The notes below the pieces were generated by a model. It saw nothing but the letters and a program-made list of their open reading frames with translations. It did no database searches and was not told where the DNA came from. From contig NZ_CCBB010000001.1 of the NCBI RefSeq assembly GCF_000613185.1, positions 2,542,001-2,606,000 on the forward strand: a DNA stretch of 64,000 nt. Reading direction: 5' to 3'. This document shows positions 34,878 to 45,839 of the stretch, in pieces; position 1 is the first letter of the stretch, and each line of letters opens with the position of its first letter. The position numbers were made by a program, and so were the translations under genes. The stretch is from Mycolicibacterium cosmeticum. GTDB taxonomy: Bacteria > Actinomycetota > Actinomycetes > Mycobacteriales > Mycobacteriaceae.

Positions 34878-35315
34878 CTAGCCCTCGAGTTCCTTCTTCA
34901 GGTTGGCCAACACCGCATCCTGGATCTTGCGCAGGCCCAGGGGCGCGAAGGTCTTCTCGAAGAAGCCTTTGACACCGCCCGCACCCTGCCAGGAGGTCTT
35001 GAGGGTCACGGTGGACCCGGTGCCCGCCGGCGCCACCGTCCAGTTGCTCACCAGCGTGGAGTTGGCGTCCTTCTCGATGACGGTCTTGCCGGCCACGTCC
35101 ACGGTGGCCTTGACATCGCGCACTCGCGACTCGGTGGCCTGCAGTTTCCAGGACACCACGGTGCCCGCGCCCTGCCCGCCTTCGAGCACTTGGTAGTTGC
35201 TGTAATGCGAGGACAGGATCTTCGGCCGCACCATCTGGTAATCGGCGACCGCCGCGAGTACGGCGTCGGGAGCCGCGTTGATCAAGACGGTGTTGGATGC
35301 GCTGACCTGTCCCAT
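34878..35315 (-). CDS. SRPBCC (START-like) domain protein
   Basis: A 145-residue single-domain lipid-binding-fold protein: VSASNTVLINAAPDAVLAAV, VVSWKLQATESRVRDVKATV, STLVSNWTVAPAGTGSTVTL and a final amphipathic helix (FFEKTFAPLGLRKIQDAV). It corresponds to Rv3718c. Ligand and role unknown; its place beside a FAD oxidoreductase and a lipid methyltransferase hints at hydrophobic ligand handling. Confidence 0.88.
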   Translation of the reverse strand: MGQVSASNTVLINAAPDAVLAAVADYQMVRPKILSSHYSNYQVLEGGQGAGTVVSWKLQATESRVRDVKATVDVAGKTVIEKDANSTLVSNWTVAPAGTGSTVTLKTSWQGAGGVKGFFEKTFAPLGLRKIQDAVLANLKKELEG

Positions 35316-35387
35316 TACCGCAAAACTCCTGTCGTCTCACCAGCACGTGCGGTCGCATCGTGGGCGACCGAGGACTAGCGTATATGT

Positions 35388-36767
35388 GTGTCTGTTGCCG
35401 CGACCGACGCACAGGGGGCCCATACCGCAGGGGTGCAGCGGCTGCTGGACAGTTACCGCGCCATCCCCGCGACCGCCACCGTGCGCCTGAACAAGCCCAC
35501 GTCCAACCTTTTCCGTGCTCGCGCGAAGAGCGCCGCCAAGGGTTTGGACACCTCCGGACTGACCGGTGTGATCGGTGTCGACCCCGACGCCCGTACCGCC
35601 GACGTGGCCGGAATGTGCACGTACGAGGATCTGGTGGCGGCGACGTTGCCCTACGGGTTGGCGCCCCTGGTGGTGCCCCAGCTCAAGACCATCACCCTCG
35701 GCGGGGCCGTCACGGGCCTGGGCATCGAGTCGACGTCGTTCCGCAACGGTCTGCCGCATGAGTCGGTGCTCGAGCTCGACATCCTCACCGGCGCCGGAGA
35801 TATCGTCACGGCGAGCCGAACCGACCATCCCGACCTGTTCCACGCCTTCCCCAATTCGTATGGCACGCTTGGCTACTCGGTGCGGCTGAAGATCGAGCTG
35901 GAATCGGTCAAACCGTTCGTGAGCCTGCGTCACCTGCGCTTCCACACGATCGAGGAGCTGGTCGCCGCGATGGACCGGATCATCGAAACCGGCGGCCACG
36001 ACGGCGTGCCGGTCGACTATCTGGACGGCGTCGTCTTCAGCGCGTACGAGAGCTACCTGTGCCTGGGAGTGCAGACGGCCACCCCCGGCCCGGTCAGCGA
36101 CTACACCGGTCAGCAGATCTATTACCGCTCCATCCAGCACGCCGACGGCGAGAAGCACGACCGGCTGACCATCCACGACTACCTGTGGCGCTGGGACACC
36201 GACTGGTTCTGGTGTTCAAGGGCTTTCGGGGCGCAGCATCCGGTCATGCGCCGGCTGTGGCCGCGCCGATACCGGCGCAGCAGCTTCTATTGGAAGCTGG
36301 TGGGCTACGACCAGCGGTTCGACATCGCCGACCGCATCGAGAAACGGAACGGCAGGCCGCCGCGCGAGCGGGTGGTGCAGGACATCGAGGTACCCATCGA
36401 ACGGTGCGCCGAGTATCTGCATTGGTTCCTGACCAACGTTCCGATCGAACCGATCTGGTTGTGCCCGCTGCGGTTACGTGGCGACACCGAATGGCCGCTG
36501 TACCCGATCCGGCCGCACCACACCTACGTCAACGTCGGTTTCTGGTCGTCGGTCCCGGTGGGTCCCGAGGAAGGCCATACCAATAAGCTGATCGAACGCA
36601 AGGTCAGTGAACTCGACGGGCACAAATCGTTGTACTCGGACTCGTTCTACACCGCCGAGGAGTTCGACGAACTCTACGGCGGCGAGGCGTACCGGACCGT
36701 GAAGAAGAATTACGATCCCGATTCCCGGCTGCTCGATCTGTATGCGAAGGCGGTGCAAAGACGATGA
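35388..36767 (+). CDS. FAD-binding (DHCR24-like) oxidoreductase
   Basis: This 459-residue protein has a PCMH-type FAD domain (about 50-210; DPDARTADVAGMCTYEDLVA, LKTITLGGAVTGLGIES) and a C-terminal substrate domain, similar to delta-24-sterol reductase. In actinobacteria a related FAD enzyme reduces the methylene group that a cyclopropane-synthase-like methyltransferase puts on oleoyl lipids (tuberculostearate synthesis). The next gene encodes such a methyltransferase and overlaps by 4 bp (ATGA), so a linked lipid-modification role is likely. Confidence 0.88.
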   Translation: MSVAATDAQGAHTAGVQRLLDSYRAIPATATVRLNKPTSNLFRARAKSAAKGLDTSGLTGVIGVDPDARTADVAGMCTYEDLVAATLPYGLAPLVVPQLKTITLGGAVTGLGIESTSFRNGLPHESVLELDILTGAGDIVTASRTDHPDLFHAFPNSYGTLGYSVRLKIELESVKPFVSLRHLRFHTIEELVAAMDRIIETGGHDGVPVDYLDGVVFSAYESYLCLGVQTATPGPVSDYTGQQIYYRSIQHADGEKHDRLTIHDYLWRWDTDWFWCSRAFGAQHPVMRRLWPRRYRRSSFYWKLVGYDQRFDIADRIEKRNGRPPRERVVQDIEVPIERCAEYLHWFLTNVPIEPIWLCPLRLRGDTEWPLYPIRPHHTYVNVGFWSSVPVGPEEGHTNKLIERKVSELDGHKSLYSDSFYTAEEFDELYGGEAYRTVKKNYDPDSRLLDLYAKAVQRR

Positions 36768-38074
36768 CCACATTCAAGGACCGCACGACGGCGCCCACCG
36801 GCAAGCTGACGCTCGCCGAGATCCTGGAGATCTTCGCCGGGGGTGACCTTCCCCTCAAGTTCACCGCCTATGACGGCAGCACCGCGGGGCCCGCGGACGC
36901 GCCCGTCGGCCTGGACCTCAAGACCCCGCGGGGAACCACCTACCTGGCCACTTCTCCCGGCGAGCTCGGGCTGGTGCGGGCCTACGTCTCCGGCGACCTG
37001 GAACCCAAGGGCGTGCACCCGGGTGACCCGTACGACGTGATCCGGGCCCTGTCGGACAAGATGGATTTCAAGCGGCCCCCGGCCCGGGTGCTGGCCAACA
37101 TCATCGCGTCCATCGGCGTGGAGCATCTGCTGCCGATCGCGCCGCCGCCGCAGGAGGCGCTGCCGCGATGGCGACGGCTGGCAGAGGGTTTGCGGCACAG
37201 CAAAACCCGTGACGCGGAGGCCATCCACCACCACTACGACGTGTCGAACACCTTCTACGAGTGGGTGCTCGGCCCGTCGATGACCTACACCTGTGCGTGC
37301 TACCCGGATGCGGACGCCACCCTGGAGCAGGCCCAGGACAACAAGTACCGGTTGGTGTTCGACAAGCTGCGCCTGCAGCCGGGTGACCGGTTGCTCGACG
37401 TCGGTTGCGGCTGGGGCGGCATGGTCCGCTACGCCGCCGCGCGCGGGGTCAAGGCCCTGGGGGTGACGTTGTCGGCGGAGCAGGCCAGCTGGGCCCAGCG
37501 TGCCATCCGGGAGCAGGGCCTGTCGGAGTTCGCGGAGGTCCGGCACGGCGACTACCGCGATGTGCGCGAGGCCAACTTCGACGCGGTGTCCTCGATCGGA
37601 TTGACCGAACACATCGGGGTGGCCAACTACCAGTCGTATTTCCGGTTCCTGCAGTCCAAGATGCGACCGGGGGCGCTGCTGCTCAACCATTGCATCACCC
37701 GGCCGGACAACCGGACGGGGGCGGCTGCCGGGGGTTTCATCGACCGCTACGTCTTCCCCGACGGGGAACTCACCGGCTCCGGGCGCATCATCACCGAGAT
37801 CCAGGACGTGGGCCTGGAGGTGCTGCACGAGGAGAACCTGCGTCAGCACTACGCGATGACACTGCGCGACTGGTGCCGCAACCTCGTCGAGCACTGGGAC
37901 GAGGCGGTGGCCGAGGTGGGGCTGGCGACCGCCAAGGTGTGGGGCCTGTACATGGCCGGATCGCGGTGGGGCTTCGAATCCAACGTCGTTCAGCTGCACC
38001 AGGTTCTGGCGGTCAAGCTCGACGAGCGCGGCGGCGACGGCGGACTGCCGCTGCGGCCGTGGTGGGCTCCGTAA
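36764..38074 (+). CDS. Cyclopropane-fatty-acyl-phospholipid synthase family methyltransferase
   Basis: A 436-residue CmaS/Cfa-type enzyme: HHHYDVSNTFYEWVLGPSMTY, YTCACYPDADATLEQAQDNK, RLLDVGCGWGGMVRYAA (SAM site), GVTLSAEQASWAQ and SIGLTEHIGVANY. It uses SAM to add a methylene or cyclopropane group to an unsaturated acyl chain. Homologue of Rv3720. With the preceding FAD enzyme it may form a TmsA/TmsB-like pair making 10-methyl-branched acyl chains; unproven for this locus. Confidence 0.88.
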   Translation: MTTFKDRTTAPTGKLTLAEILEIFAGGDLPLKFTAYDGSTAGPADAPVGLDLKTPRGTTYLATSPGELGLVRAYVSGDLEPKGVHPGDPYDVIRALSDKMDFKRPPARVLANIIASIGVEHLLPIAPPPQEALPRWRRLAEGLRHSKTRDAEAIHHHYDVSNTFYEWVLGPSMTYTCACYPDADATLEQAQDNKYRLVFDKLRLQPGDRLLDVGCGWGGMVRYAAARGVKALGVTLSAEQASWAQRAIREQGLSEFAEVRHGDYRDVREANFDAVSSIGLTEHIGVANYQSYFRFLQSKMRPGALLLNHCITRPDNRTGAAAGGFIDRYVFPDGELTGSGRIITEIQDVGLEVLHEENLRQHYAMTLRDWCRNLVEHWDEAVAEVGLATAKVWGLYMAGSRWGFESNVVQLHQVLAVKLDERGGDGGLPLRPWWAP

Positions 38075-38077
38075 CCG

Positions 38078-39979
38078 CTAGTTCTTGTCGATCCGGCGCG
38101 CGCCGAGCTCGGACTGCAGCAACTCGATCGCCACTTCCTCGGGGTCGCGGCGCACCACTTCGGAGGTGTCGCTGCTGGCCTCGGCGAGCATGCGTTCCTC
38201 TTCGGCGGCGGGATCGGGCTGCGCCGCGGCCGGGCCTGCGCCCACCGCCACCGCCTCGCCGGTGTCGGGCACACACCGGATCTGCCAGTCCACGCCCAGC
38301 GCGTCCTTGAGCGACTCCCGGATGATGTCGGCGTTCTTCGTCTCGCCGAGGCGTTTCACCAGGGTCGGCGCAGGGTGGCTGAGCACCAGGGTGCCGCCCT
38401 CGACGGTCCGCACGATGGCGTCGGCCAGCATGGCGTTGAGCGCCTTGCTGCGGCCGTTCACCTTCTCCCGCACGGTGTTCCACATGCTGCGGACGGCGGC
38501 CGCATCGGGCTCACCGACCGCGGCCGCAGCGGGCGCGACGGGCGGTGTGGGCACCGGCTCCGGGGTCACCGGTGCAGGTGGCGGGGGCGGCGGTGGCGCC
38601 GCCGCACGCACGGGCTCGGGTTCGGGCCGGGCCGCGACGACCGGCTCCGGTGTGGGCTCCGGCGGGGCAACGGGCTCGGGGGCAGGCTGCGCTGCGGGCG
38701 CGGGCGGGGGCGGAGTTGCCGAGGCGGGCTCGGGCGCCGGTGCCGGCTCGGCACGGCTGGGCCGGACGAACTGCCGGGTCACCGGTGGCGGCGCGGGCGG
38801 CGTCAGCTCGCTGTTCGGGACCGAGACGTCCAACCGGGTCTCGATGCGCTCGATGCGTTGCAGCAGAGCCGATTCGGTATCGCTGGCCGACGGCAGCAGC
38901 AGCCGGGCGCAGAGCACCTCCAGCAGCAGCCGCGGCGCGGTGGCACCGCGCATCTCACCGAGGCCGGCGTGCACCACCTCCGCGTAGCGGGCCAACGTGG
39001 CCGAACCGAGCCGGGCGGCCTGCTCCCGCATCCGTTCCAGCACATCGGCCGGCGCGTCGACCACCCCGCGGTCGGCGGCGTCGGGCACCGCCTTCAGCAC
39101 GATGAGATCGCGGAACCGCTCCAGCAGATCGGTGGCGAAGCGGCGCGGGTCGTGCCCGGCGTCGATCACCGATTCCACCGCACCGAACAGGGCGGCGGCG
39201 TCACCGGCGGTGAGGGCGTCGACCGCGTCGTCGATCAGCGCGACGTCGGTGGCACCCAGCAGCGCCAGCGCCCGCTGGTAGACCACCCGGTTGCCCTCGG
39301 CGCCGGCCACCAGCTGGTCCAGCACCGACAGGCTGTCGCGGGGCGAGCCACCACCGGCGCGGATGACCAGCGGGTAGACGGCATCGTCGACCTCGACACC
39401 CTCCTGGGTGCAGATCCGTTCCAGCAGGCCGCGCATGGTCTTGGGGGCCAGCAGCCGGAACGGGTAGTGGTGGGTGCGGGACCGGATGGTCGGCAACACC
39501 TTGTCCGGTTCGGTGGTCGCGAACACGAAGATCAGGTGGTCCGGTGGCTCCTCGACGATCTTCAGCAGCGCGTTGAACCCGGCGGTGGTCACCATGTGCG
39601 CTTCGTCGACGATGAAGATGCGGTAGCGCGACTGGGCCGGCGCGTAGAACGCGCGGTCACGCAGCTCTCGGGTGTCGTCGACACCGCCGTGGCTGGCCGC
39701 GTCCAACTCGACGACGTCGACGTTGCCCGGCCCGTTGGGGGCCAGCGCCACGCACGAATCGCACACGCCGCACGGTGTCGGGGTGGGGCCCTGCTCGCAG
39801 TTCAGCGAGCGGGCCAGGATGCGCGCCGACGATGTCTTGCCGCAGCCGCGCGGCCCGGAGAACAGGTAGGCGTGGTTGATGCGCCCCGCCGACAGTGCCG
39901 TCGACAGGGGCGCGGTGACATGCTCCTGGCCGACGACCTCGGCGAAGCTTGCGGGTCGGTACTTACGGTAGAGCGCCAC
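38078..39979 (-). CDS. dnaX: DNA polymerase III subunits gamma/tau
   Basis: The 633-residue clamp-loader ATPase starts MALYRKYRPASFAEVVGQEH, with Walker A FSGPRGCGKTSSARIL, the zinc module CEQGPTPTPCGVCDSC, Walker B IFIVDEAHMV and sensor 1 FVFATTEPDKVL. Domain III follows, then a Pro/Ala-rich linker (about 400-510) and a conserved C-terminal tau-like domain. I see no A-rich slippage site of the E. coli kind, so a separate gamma product is not obvious. It loads the beta clamp during replication. Confidence 0.97.
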   Translation of the reverse strand: MALYRKYRPASFAEVVGQEHVTAPLSTALSAGRINHAYLFSGPRGCGKTSSARILARSLNCEQGPTPTPCGVCDSCVALAPNGPGNVDVVELDAASHGGVDDTRELRDRAFYAPAQSRYRIFIVDEAHMVTTAGFNALLKIVEEPPDHLIFVFATTEPDKVLPTIRSRTHHYPFRLLAPKTMRGLLERICTQEGVEVDDAVYPLVIRAGGGSPRDSLSVLDQLVAGAEGNRVVYQRALALLGATDVALIDDAVDALTAGDAAALFGAVESVIDAGHDPRRFATDLLERFRDLIVLKAVPDAADRGVVDAPADVLERMREQAARLGSATLARYAEVVHAGLGEMRGATAPRLLLEVLCARLLLPSASDTESALLQRIERIETRLDVSVPNSELTPPAPPPVTRQFVRPSRAEPAPAPEPASATPPPPAPAAQPAPEPVAPPEPTPEPVVAARPEPEPVRAAAPPPPPPPAPVTPEPVPTPPVAPAAAAVGEPDAAAVRSMWNTVREKVNGRSKALNAMLADAIVRTVEGGTLVLSHPAPTLVKRLGETKNADIIRESLKDALGVDWQIRCVPDTGEAVAVGAGPAAAQPDPAAEEERMLAEASSDTSEVVRRDPEEVAIELLQSELGARRIDKN

Positions 39980-40006
39980 GATCAGCAGGTTACCGAGCGG
40001 GTGCGA

Positions 40007-41512
<1,506 letters not shown>

Positions 41513-41526
41513 CTAACATGGCCGAC

Positions 41527-41612
41527 GGAGGATTCGCCTAGTGGCCTATGGCGCTCGCCTGGAACGCGGGTTGGGTTAACAGCCCTCAGGGGTTCAAATC
41601 CCCTATCCTCCG
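41527..41612 (+). tRNA. tRNA-Ser (anticodon GGA)
   Basis: Acceptor arms GGAGGAT (41527-41533) and ATCCTCC (41605-41611) pair fully. The anticodon stem CTCGC/GCGGG encloses CTGGAAC, giving GGA (reads UCC/UCU). A long variable arm and the T-loop GGTTCAAATCC follow, as expected for a class II tRNA-Ser. The 3' CCA is only partly encoded. Confidence 0.95.
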
Positions 41613-41694
41613 CCGTCGGGTCCGGGGCGCGACCGGCCGTCGTCGTCAGACGATCGCCGCCGGCGCGCCCCGGCCCACCGACCCGAGGAGGACG

Positions 41695-42435
41695 ATGCGG
41701 CGCGGTATCGCGGTGCTGTGGCATGCAGCGTCTCTGGTGCTTGCGGTCGCCTTGTATTTCTTCTTCGTCCTGCCGCGCTGGTTCGAGCTGACCGGGCAGT
41801 GGCCCCACACCCTGGGCACGGCGCTGCGCATCGTGTGCGGTGCGGTCGTGGCGCTGACGGCGCTACCGGTCTTCTTCACCTGGTCGCGCACCCGCAAGCC
41901 GGAGCTCGGCACGCCCACCCTGGCGCTGTCGTTGCGGGTGTGGTCGATGGTGGCGCACGTGCTGGCCGGCCTGCTGATCGCGGGCGCCGGCATCAGTGAG
42001 ATCTGGCTGAGCCTGGATACCGCCGGCCAGTGGCTGTTCGGCATCTACGGTGCCGCCGCCGCCATCGCGCTGCTCGGCGCATTCACGTTCTATCTCGCCT
42101 TCGTGGCCGAGCTGCCCCCACCGCCGCCGAAACCACTCAAGACCAAGGCGGAGAAGACGGGGCGCCGCGGCCGCGGTAAGAGCGCAGGCGACGAGGTTGA
42201 CGACGAGATTTCGGACACATCCGAGGCCGACAGCGCGCCGGCGGACGACGAATCCGTCGAAGATTCCGCAGCCGACGAGGCCGCCGCGAGCGATACGGAT
42301 TCCGTCGCCGGTAACGCGGCCGCTGACGATACCGATACCGAAACCGAGGCCGGTGGGAGCAAACTGCGTAACCGCCGGCCCGCCGGGAAAGCACGGCGCG
42401 GTCGCACGCGCGGCGGGGTAGCCGTCGAAGACTGA
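41695..42435 (+). CDS. Four-helix membrane protein with acidic tail (Rv3723-like)
   Basis: This 246-residue protein has four hydrophobic segments in its first 140 residues (VLWHAASLVLAVALYFFFV, TALRIVCGAVVALTALPVFF, WSMVAHVLAGLLIAGAGI, GIYGAAAAIALLGAFTFYLA). A cytoplasmic tail rich in Asp/Glu (about 170-225) and a final Arg-rich stretch follow. Function unknown. GAGGAGG sits 4 nt before ATG 41695. Its place after ffs and tRNA-Ser matches the M. tuberculosis order. Confidence 0.85.
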   Translation: MRRGIAVLWHAASLVLAVALYFFFVLPRWFELTGQWPHTLGTALRIVCGAVVALTALPVFFTWSRTRKPELGTPTLALSLRVWSMVAHVLAGLLIAGAGISEIWLSLDTAGQWLFGIYGAAAAIALLGAFTFYLAFVAELPPPPPKPLKTKAEKTGRRGRGKSAGDEVDDEISDTSEADSAPADDESVEDSAADEAAASDTDSVAGNAAADDTDTETEAGGSKLRNRRPAGKARRGRTRGGVAVED

Positions 42436-42518
42436 CCGTCAGCGTGTCGACACGTCGACAGTTTCCGGTCGCACCGTCAATATTGAGGGAACACCTCTGG
42501 CGCTCCGGAAGGCGGCGA

Positions 42519-43544
42519 ATGGGCACGTTCCACTTTCGAAGGTGGCTTGTGGCCCTGATCGCCATGCTGGCCGCCGTGCTGCTGGCCGCCCCAGCCGCTC
42601 CCGCCACGGCGGCACCCGCCGATCTGACCGGAGCCATCGCCGCGGTCGAGCCATCCGTGGTGCGCATCGACACCACCGTGGACTACCAGCACGTGATGGG
42701 TACCGGCACCGGCATCGTGCTCGACCCGAACGGCCAGGTGCTGACGAACTACCACGTGATCCAGGGCGCCGACACCATCAACGCGATGGTGGGCGGCCGG
42801 TCGTTCGCCGCCGATATCGTCGGCTTCGACCGCGGCAGGGATATCGCGGTGCTGCAGTTGCGCGGCGCCGGTGGACTGCCCGTCACCCCGCTGGGCGATT
42901 CCGCGCAGCTGGCCGTCGGGGATCCCGTCGTCGCTCTCGGCAACGCCCGCGGTTCCGGCGCCCCGCTGACCCAGGAGACCGGGACCATCAGCGGCTTCGG
43001 CCGCACCATCAGCGCCGAGGACGAGCTCACCGGATCCTCGAATCAGATGACCGGGTTGTTCGAGATCGCCGCGCCCGTGCGGGCCGGGGACTCGGGCGGA
43101 CCGGTGGTCAACGGCGCCGGCCAGGTGGTCGGCATCACCACCGCCGCCTCGGTCAACTTCCGGATGGGTCCGGGCGGGGAGGGCTTCGCGATCCCGATCA
43201 ACGACGCGCTGCCCATCGCCAACCAGATTCGCGCAGGCACCCCGTCGGAGACCGTGCACATCGGCCCGCCGACGCTGCTGGGCGTCGGTGTCAGCACGGC
43301 CGAGCAGCATGAGGCGTTTCCCGGGGTGATCGTGCACGAGGTGTTGCGCGGCGGGCCGGCCGACCTGGCCGGACTGGCCGACGGTGATGTGCTGCTGACC
43401 CTCGACGGGACCCCGCTGGACTCCGCCACGGAGCTGACCGCGGTGCTCGATCGGCACTATCCCGGCGATGTCATCGCCCTGACGTGGATCGACCGGGCCG
43501 GTCAGCACCGGATCGGCAAGGCCACGCTCAACGCCGGCGATTGA
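42519..43544 (+). CDS. Secreted HtrA/DegP-like serine protease with PDZ domain
   Basis: A 341-residue S1C protease. A signal peptide (RRWLVALIAMLAAVLLAAPA) leads to a trypsin-like domain with His79 (LTNYHVIQGAD), Asp108 (RDIAVLQLRG) and Ser192 (VRAGDSGGPVV), a full catalytic triad. A single PDZ domain covers about 250-335 (VIVHEVLRGGPADLAGLADG). Such enzymes degrade or refold misfolded envelope proteins. ATG 42519 fits the signal peptide; in-frame ATG 42444 is less likely. Confidence 0.92.
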   Translation: MGTFHFRRWLVALIAMLAAVLLAAPAAPATAAPADLTGAIAAVEPSVVRIDTTVDYQHVMGTGTGIVLDPNGQVLTNYHVIQGADTINAMVGGRSFAADIVGFDRGRDIAVLQLRGAGGLPVTPLGDSAQLAVGDPVVALGNARGSGAPLTQETGTISGFGRTISAEDELTGSSNQMTGLFEIAAPVRAGDSGGPVVNGAGQVVGITTAASVNFRMGPGGEGFAIPINDALPIANQIRAGTPSETVHIGPPTLLGVGVSTAEQHEAFPGVIVHEVLRGGPADLAGLADGDVLLTLDGTPLDSATELTAVLDRHYPGDVIALTWIDRAGQHRIGKATLNAGD

Positions 43545-44517
43545 CCGTCCCGGCCCGCCCGGAATGCCGGGACACGGCACGAGATGGCCGCGAGATGGCG
43601 CGAGATGGCGCGAGATGGCATAGCCACGCCGCGTCACCAAAAAACTTTTCAAAATTTTCGTCGGCGTCATATGAGTGGGCCCGGCGTTGCTCGCGCAAGC
43701 ATCGGCGACAAAATGTGACGTATTCGTCAAAATTGCCATTGTTAGCGCTCGGCGTCGAATTCATATGGCACTGTCAGTCCGTCCACCCCGCGCCCCGGCC
43801 CCGAGAAGGCGCGCGCCGCCCGCACGAGCCGGTCGCCTCGCTCGCTCGCGCACCGAGGCGTCCCCCGGCTTACCGCGTCCACGCCGCCACACCAGTGCCG
43901 GGGTAGCACGCCCGCGCGGGCCGACCCCGACGCCTCCCGGGGCCGAATCCGGCCACCGGCCGGTCCGTCGACAAGTATCGGCCGCTTCGCACCTGATCTT
44001 GAAAATGACCTTGGCTCAGCCTGTTTCACCGTATCGGCGGTCGGCCGGGGAGCCGGCCGGGAAGGCCGTGCGCCAACCGGTTTCCGCCGCACCCGGCGGC
44101 CGGCGGCGGTCGGCCGTGCACACCGTCGGGCGGACGCCACGATCGCGCCGGCGTTGGTGGGCCTCTCCACCCGGCGCCGCCGGGCGTGTACTCCGCCCGT
44201 CGGTGCGCCCGACGCCCCGGCACACGCACGGGTCGCGGCGGCCGGCCATCCCCGGCCGGCGGTCGCCGTCGGACGACTCGCCGTCGTCACCCAGACGTTG
44301 CACCGGTCGCCGATATCGGCGTCGGCCGTGGCGCGGGCAACCGCCCTGTGCGTTGCTGGAGATTGGCTGAATGCCGTTGACCTGCTGGTTTTCCGTCGCA
44401 CGGGCGTCGCACGGGACTTTCCCGGTCCGCGTCCCGGCGTTACATTTGGCTTAACGACCCGCGGCGGGCTGCTGTGCACAGGGCAACAGCGGGCTCGCCT
44501 GGCAAGGGGGAGACAAC
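43545..44517. other. 973-bp gene-free region: short tandem repeats, AT-rich island, GC-rich filler
   Basis: Four near-copies of CGAGATGGC(G) run from 43580 to 43620. Next is an AT-rich island (about 43625-43770) with AAAATTTT and the palindrome TGACG-TATT-CGTCA (43716-43729), and then about 700 bp of very GC-rich, Arg/Pro-coding-in-all-frames sequence. A minus-strand 78-codon frame (43528-43764) has mixed third-position composition and no ribosome site, so I do not call it. No recognisable gene. Confidence 0.55.
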
Positions 44518-44790
44518 GTGGTCCAAACCGTCATAGCGGCCTATCTCGTCGGTTGGGCGCTCAGTGCAGTGGTCATCTATGTGGCCAGCAGGCGCATGGG
44601 CACCGAGCACGAGCCGGTGCCGTACCAGTTCGCGCTCAGCGCTGCCGCCGGGGCGCTGTGGCCCCTGCTGCTACTGGGTGCCGTCGAGTTCAGCTCGGTG
44701 GCGGCGGCGTCCAGCGCGGCCTCGCATCTGGAGTCGCTGGAGAGCAGCCAACCGGTTCTCGTCAGCGCCGGAGTCGTCCCGCTGCGCTGA
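44518..44790 (+). CDS. Small membrane protein, unknown function
   Basis: The 90-residue product has two hydrophobic segments (VIAAYLVGWALSAVVIYVA and FALSAAAGALWPLLLLGAVEF) joined by a short charged loop (SRRMGTEHEPVPYQ). GTG 44518 is preceded by GGGGGAGA at good spacing. No known family recognised. It converges on the PolD1 gene with 6 bp between stops. Confidence 0.7.
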   Translation: MVQTVIAAYLVGWALSAVVIYVASRRMGTEHEPVPYQFALSAAAGALWPLLLLGAVEFSSVAAASSAASHLESLESSQPVLVSAGVVPLR

Positions 44791-44796
44791 GCGGCC

Positions 44797-45837
44797 TCAG
44801 GTGATCGGGTTGCCCTCGGCGTCCCAGTGGGCGGCGACCTTCTTGCTGGGCTGCACCCGCGGCGGTTCGCCGGGCATTTTCGGATAGCTCGGCGGATAGG
44901 GAAGGTCCCCCAGTCCGCGTTCGTCGTCGGCCGCCACCATCTGCAGTAGCGGCTCCAGCGAGTGCGCGGTCTCGTCGATACCGGCCCACGGGTCGTCCCG
45001 CTCGGCCACCAGGTCCGGCGCCGTGGCGATCGTGTAGTCGTCGGGATCCGCATCGGCCAGCCCGTCCCAGGTCAGCGGCATCGACACCGTCGCGATCGGC
45101 GTCCTGCGCACCGAGTACGCCGAGGCGAACGTGCGGTCCCTGGCGTTCTGGTTGTAATCGATGAACAGCCGGGCGCCGCGTGCCTCCTTCCACCACGAGG
45201 TGGTGACGGCGTCCGGGGCCCGGCGTTCGACCTCGCGGGCCAGGGCGATACCGGCCCGGCGGACCGCGATGAAATCCCACTCGGGCTTGATCCGGATGAA
45301 CACGTGCACGCCACGGCCGCCGGAGGTCTTGGGATATCCCGTGTAACCCAGCTCGTCGAGGAGGGGTTTGAGCACCTCGACGGCGATCCGCCGGGCGTCG
45401 GCGAAGTCGGTGCCGGGTTGCGGGTCCAGGTCCACCCGCAATTCGTCGGGGTGTTCGGTGTCCGGGCAGCGCACCTGCCACGGGTGCAGCGTGATGGTGC
45501 CCATCTGCGCGGCCCAGATGATGGCCGACGGATGCGTGACCTTCAGCGCGTCCGCGGTCCGGCCGGACGGGAACGTCACCGTGCAGGTCTGCAGGTAGTC
45601 GGGGTGTTTCTGCGGCACCCGCTTCTGGTAGATCTCCTCGCCCTCGATACCGTCCGGGAAACGCTGCAGATGGGTGGGCCGGTCCTTGAGCAGGGCGACC
45701 ATCCGGTCGGCGACGGACCGGTAGTAGTCGACGACGTTGCGCTTGGTGTACCCCGGCCCGGGGAAGTACACCTTGTCCGGGTTGGTCAGCCGGACCGCGA
45801 CACCGTCGATGTCGAGTTCTTCGGCGGGCGTGGCCAT
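44797..45837 (-). CDS. LigD-type polymerase/primase domain protein (PolD1-like)
   Basis: A stand-alone 346-residue archaeo-eukaryotic-primase-type polymerase of the NHEJ family: TKRNVVDYYRSVADRMV, HLQRFPDGIEGEEIYQK, the catalytic DELRVDLDPQPGTDF, TSGGRGVHVFIRI and FIDYNQNARDRTFAS. It adds nucleotides or ribonucleotides at breaks and gaps. It lies 2 bp after a LigC gene. M. smegmatis has the same PolD1-LigC1 pair. ATG 45837 begins at the domain. Confidence 0.9.
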   Translation of the reverse strand: MATPAEELDIDGVAVRLTNPDKVYFPGPGYTKRNVVDYYRSVADRMVALLKDRPTHLQRFPDGIEGEEIYQKRVPQKHPDYLQTCTVTFPSGRTADALKVTHPSAIIWAAQMGTITLHPWQVRCPDTEHPDELRVDLDPQPGTDFADARRIAVEVLKPLLDELGYTGYPKTSGGRGVHVFIRIKPEWDFIAVRRAGIALAREVERRAPDAVTTSWWKEARGARLFIDYNQNARDRTFASAYSVRRTPIATVSMPLTWDGLADADPDDYTIATAPDLVAERDDPWAGIDETAHSLEPLLQMVAADDERGLGDLPYPPSYPKMPGEPPRVQPSKKVAAHWDAEGNPIT

Positions 45838-45839
45838 GG

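Noticed and set aside
38078-39979. Programmed frameshift in dnaX
   Set aside because: No A-AAA-AAG type slippery heptamer or paired stem found; the full-length frame is continuous.
43528-43764. 78-codon frame on - strand (starts MNSTPSANNGNFDEY)
   Set aside because: It covers the AT-rich island and the 10-bp repeats, has mixed third-position composition and no ribosome site; coding not supported, though not excluded.
43742-44479. 245-codon frame on - strand
   Set aside because: Arg/Ala/Pro-rich translation without a domain, overlapped by open frames on both strands.
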